Assembly (NCBI RefSeq): GCF_024868665.1
Contig: NC_079898.1
Span: forward strand, 902,596-966,595
Source: Triplophysa rosa
Taxonomy: Eukaryota > Chordata > Actinopteri > Cypriniformes > Nemacheilidae
DNA length: 64,000 nucleotides
Direction: 5' to 3'
The first letter of the stretch is position 1. Every line of letters starts with the position of its first letter. This document shows, in pieces, positions 63,741 through 64,000 of this stretch. The notes under the pieces are model-generated. The model was given only the letters and a program-made list of their open reading frames with translations, was not told the DNA's origin and did not search any database. The translations under genes and the position numbers were made by a program.

Positions 63741-64000
63741 AGGACTAGCGCGCCCGGTCAGTGTTGAACTGCCTGAGATCAGACAGTCAGCGGTCCCCCT
63801 GTAACAGGAGGCTCCTGGGATTCATGGCATCCTCGGCGGGGGTGGCCCCCCCTCGGGTCGATGCATATACGACCGCTCCAACACTGGCGGCAGAGTCAAG
63901 TTCCTTGGAGAGCGTGGCACACCGGCAGCAGGCGTTGGTCACACGCTTTTCTGCCGACACACCCTAAGGGGTGCCGTGTGCAACGGGCAAGCAGTGTCGG

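Larger units (their letters stand above)
60738..64000 (+). mobile_element. DIRS-B copy 5, running off the window
   Basis: Starts GTTCCCTTTCTGTCGGTCTC with the terminal repeat as in copy 3 (TTGCATGCCGGGCTCCTCC, GGGTATAAGAGGGAAGCC). Gag is the most complete of the B copies, then RT to the right edge. The first ~190 bp are almost identical to 31401-31600, so the two inserted recently or were homogenised. Confidence 0.85.

Overview
This is vertebrate genomic DNA, almost certainly from a teleost fish and most likely a cyprinid. The case rests on GIMAP (AIG1-type GTPase) exons with fish-style phase, L2-clade LINEs with the fish 3' tails, tRNA-derived SINEs, Tc1, hAT and PIF/Harbinger DNA transposons, and above all many DIRS-order (tyrosine-recombinase) retrotransposon copies. 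There are no bacterial-style genes or operons. One 100-base N run (56755-56854) is an assembly gap.

Host genes are few. Three GIMAP exons are visible: one on the + strand (6723-7619, with a frameshift in a GA-rich stretch near the 3' end), and two on the - strand (31074-30394, a GTPase-like domain without a P-loop; 14189-12871, an intact GTPase plus long coiled coil plus a CaaX-like end). The two minus-strand exons have matching splice phases and can be joined into one multi-domain GIMAP gene whose ~16 kb intron is packed with retroelements. A second gene-like unit is a multi-exon C2H2-type zinc-finger gene at 53.5-55.6 kb, enclosed by 81-bp inverted repeats about 95% identical. A short unidentified coding pair sits at 48.8-49.4 kb, and a HECT/G2E3-like fragment at 60.3-60.7 kb.

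Layout. 0-4.2 kb: an L2 LINE split by a hAT MITE (8-bp TSD), which itself carries an intact Tc1-type element (DD36E transposase); next to it a SINE split by a second copy of the same hAT MITE. 4.4-5.8 kb: remains of a Jockey/I-like LINE. 6.7-14.2 kb: convergent GIMAP exons with a second L2 LINE between them. 15.3-23.9 kb: a DIRS element (family A), with a 4.9-kb hAT inserted between its promoter side and its gag; the hAT in turn contains a deleted DIRS family-B copy. 24.4-30.0 kb: the longest DIRS-B copy, reverse strand, with inverted terminal repeats and an internal complementary region. 31.4-39.4 kb: two more DIRS-B copies, a 1.9-kb hAT, minisatellites, a SINE and a satellite. 39.9-41.5 kb: a PIF/Harbinger deletion derivative holding an L2 3' end. 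42-47 kb: LINE and SINE fragments and a 3.1-kb hAT with perfect TSD. 48-53 kb: mostly low-content intergenic DNA with small repeats. 56.9-60.2 kb: a Ngaro-like tyrosine-recombinase retrotransposon. 60.7-64.0 kb: a fifth DIRS-B copy running off the window.

About a quarter of the window is DIRS-B sequence, and no copy is intact. The clearest biology here is the nesting order of the elements, their effect on the GIMAP locus, and the inverted-repeat-bounded zinc-finger gene.
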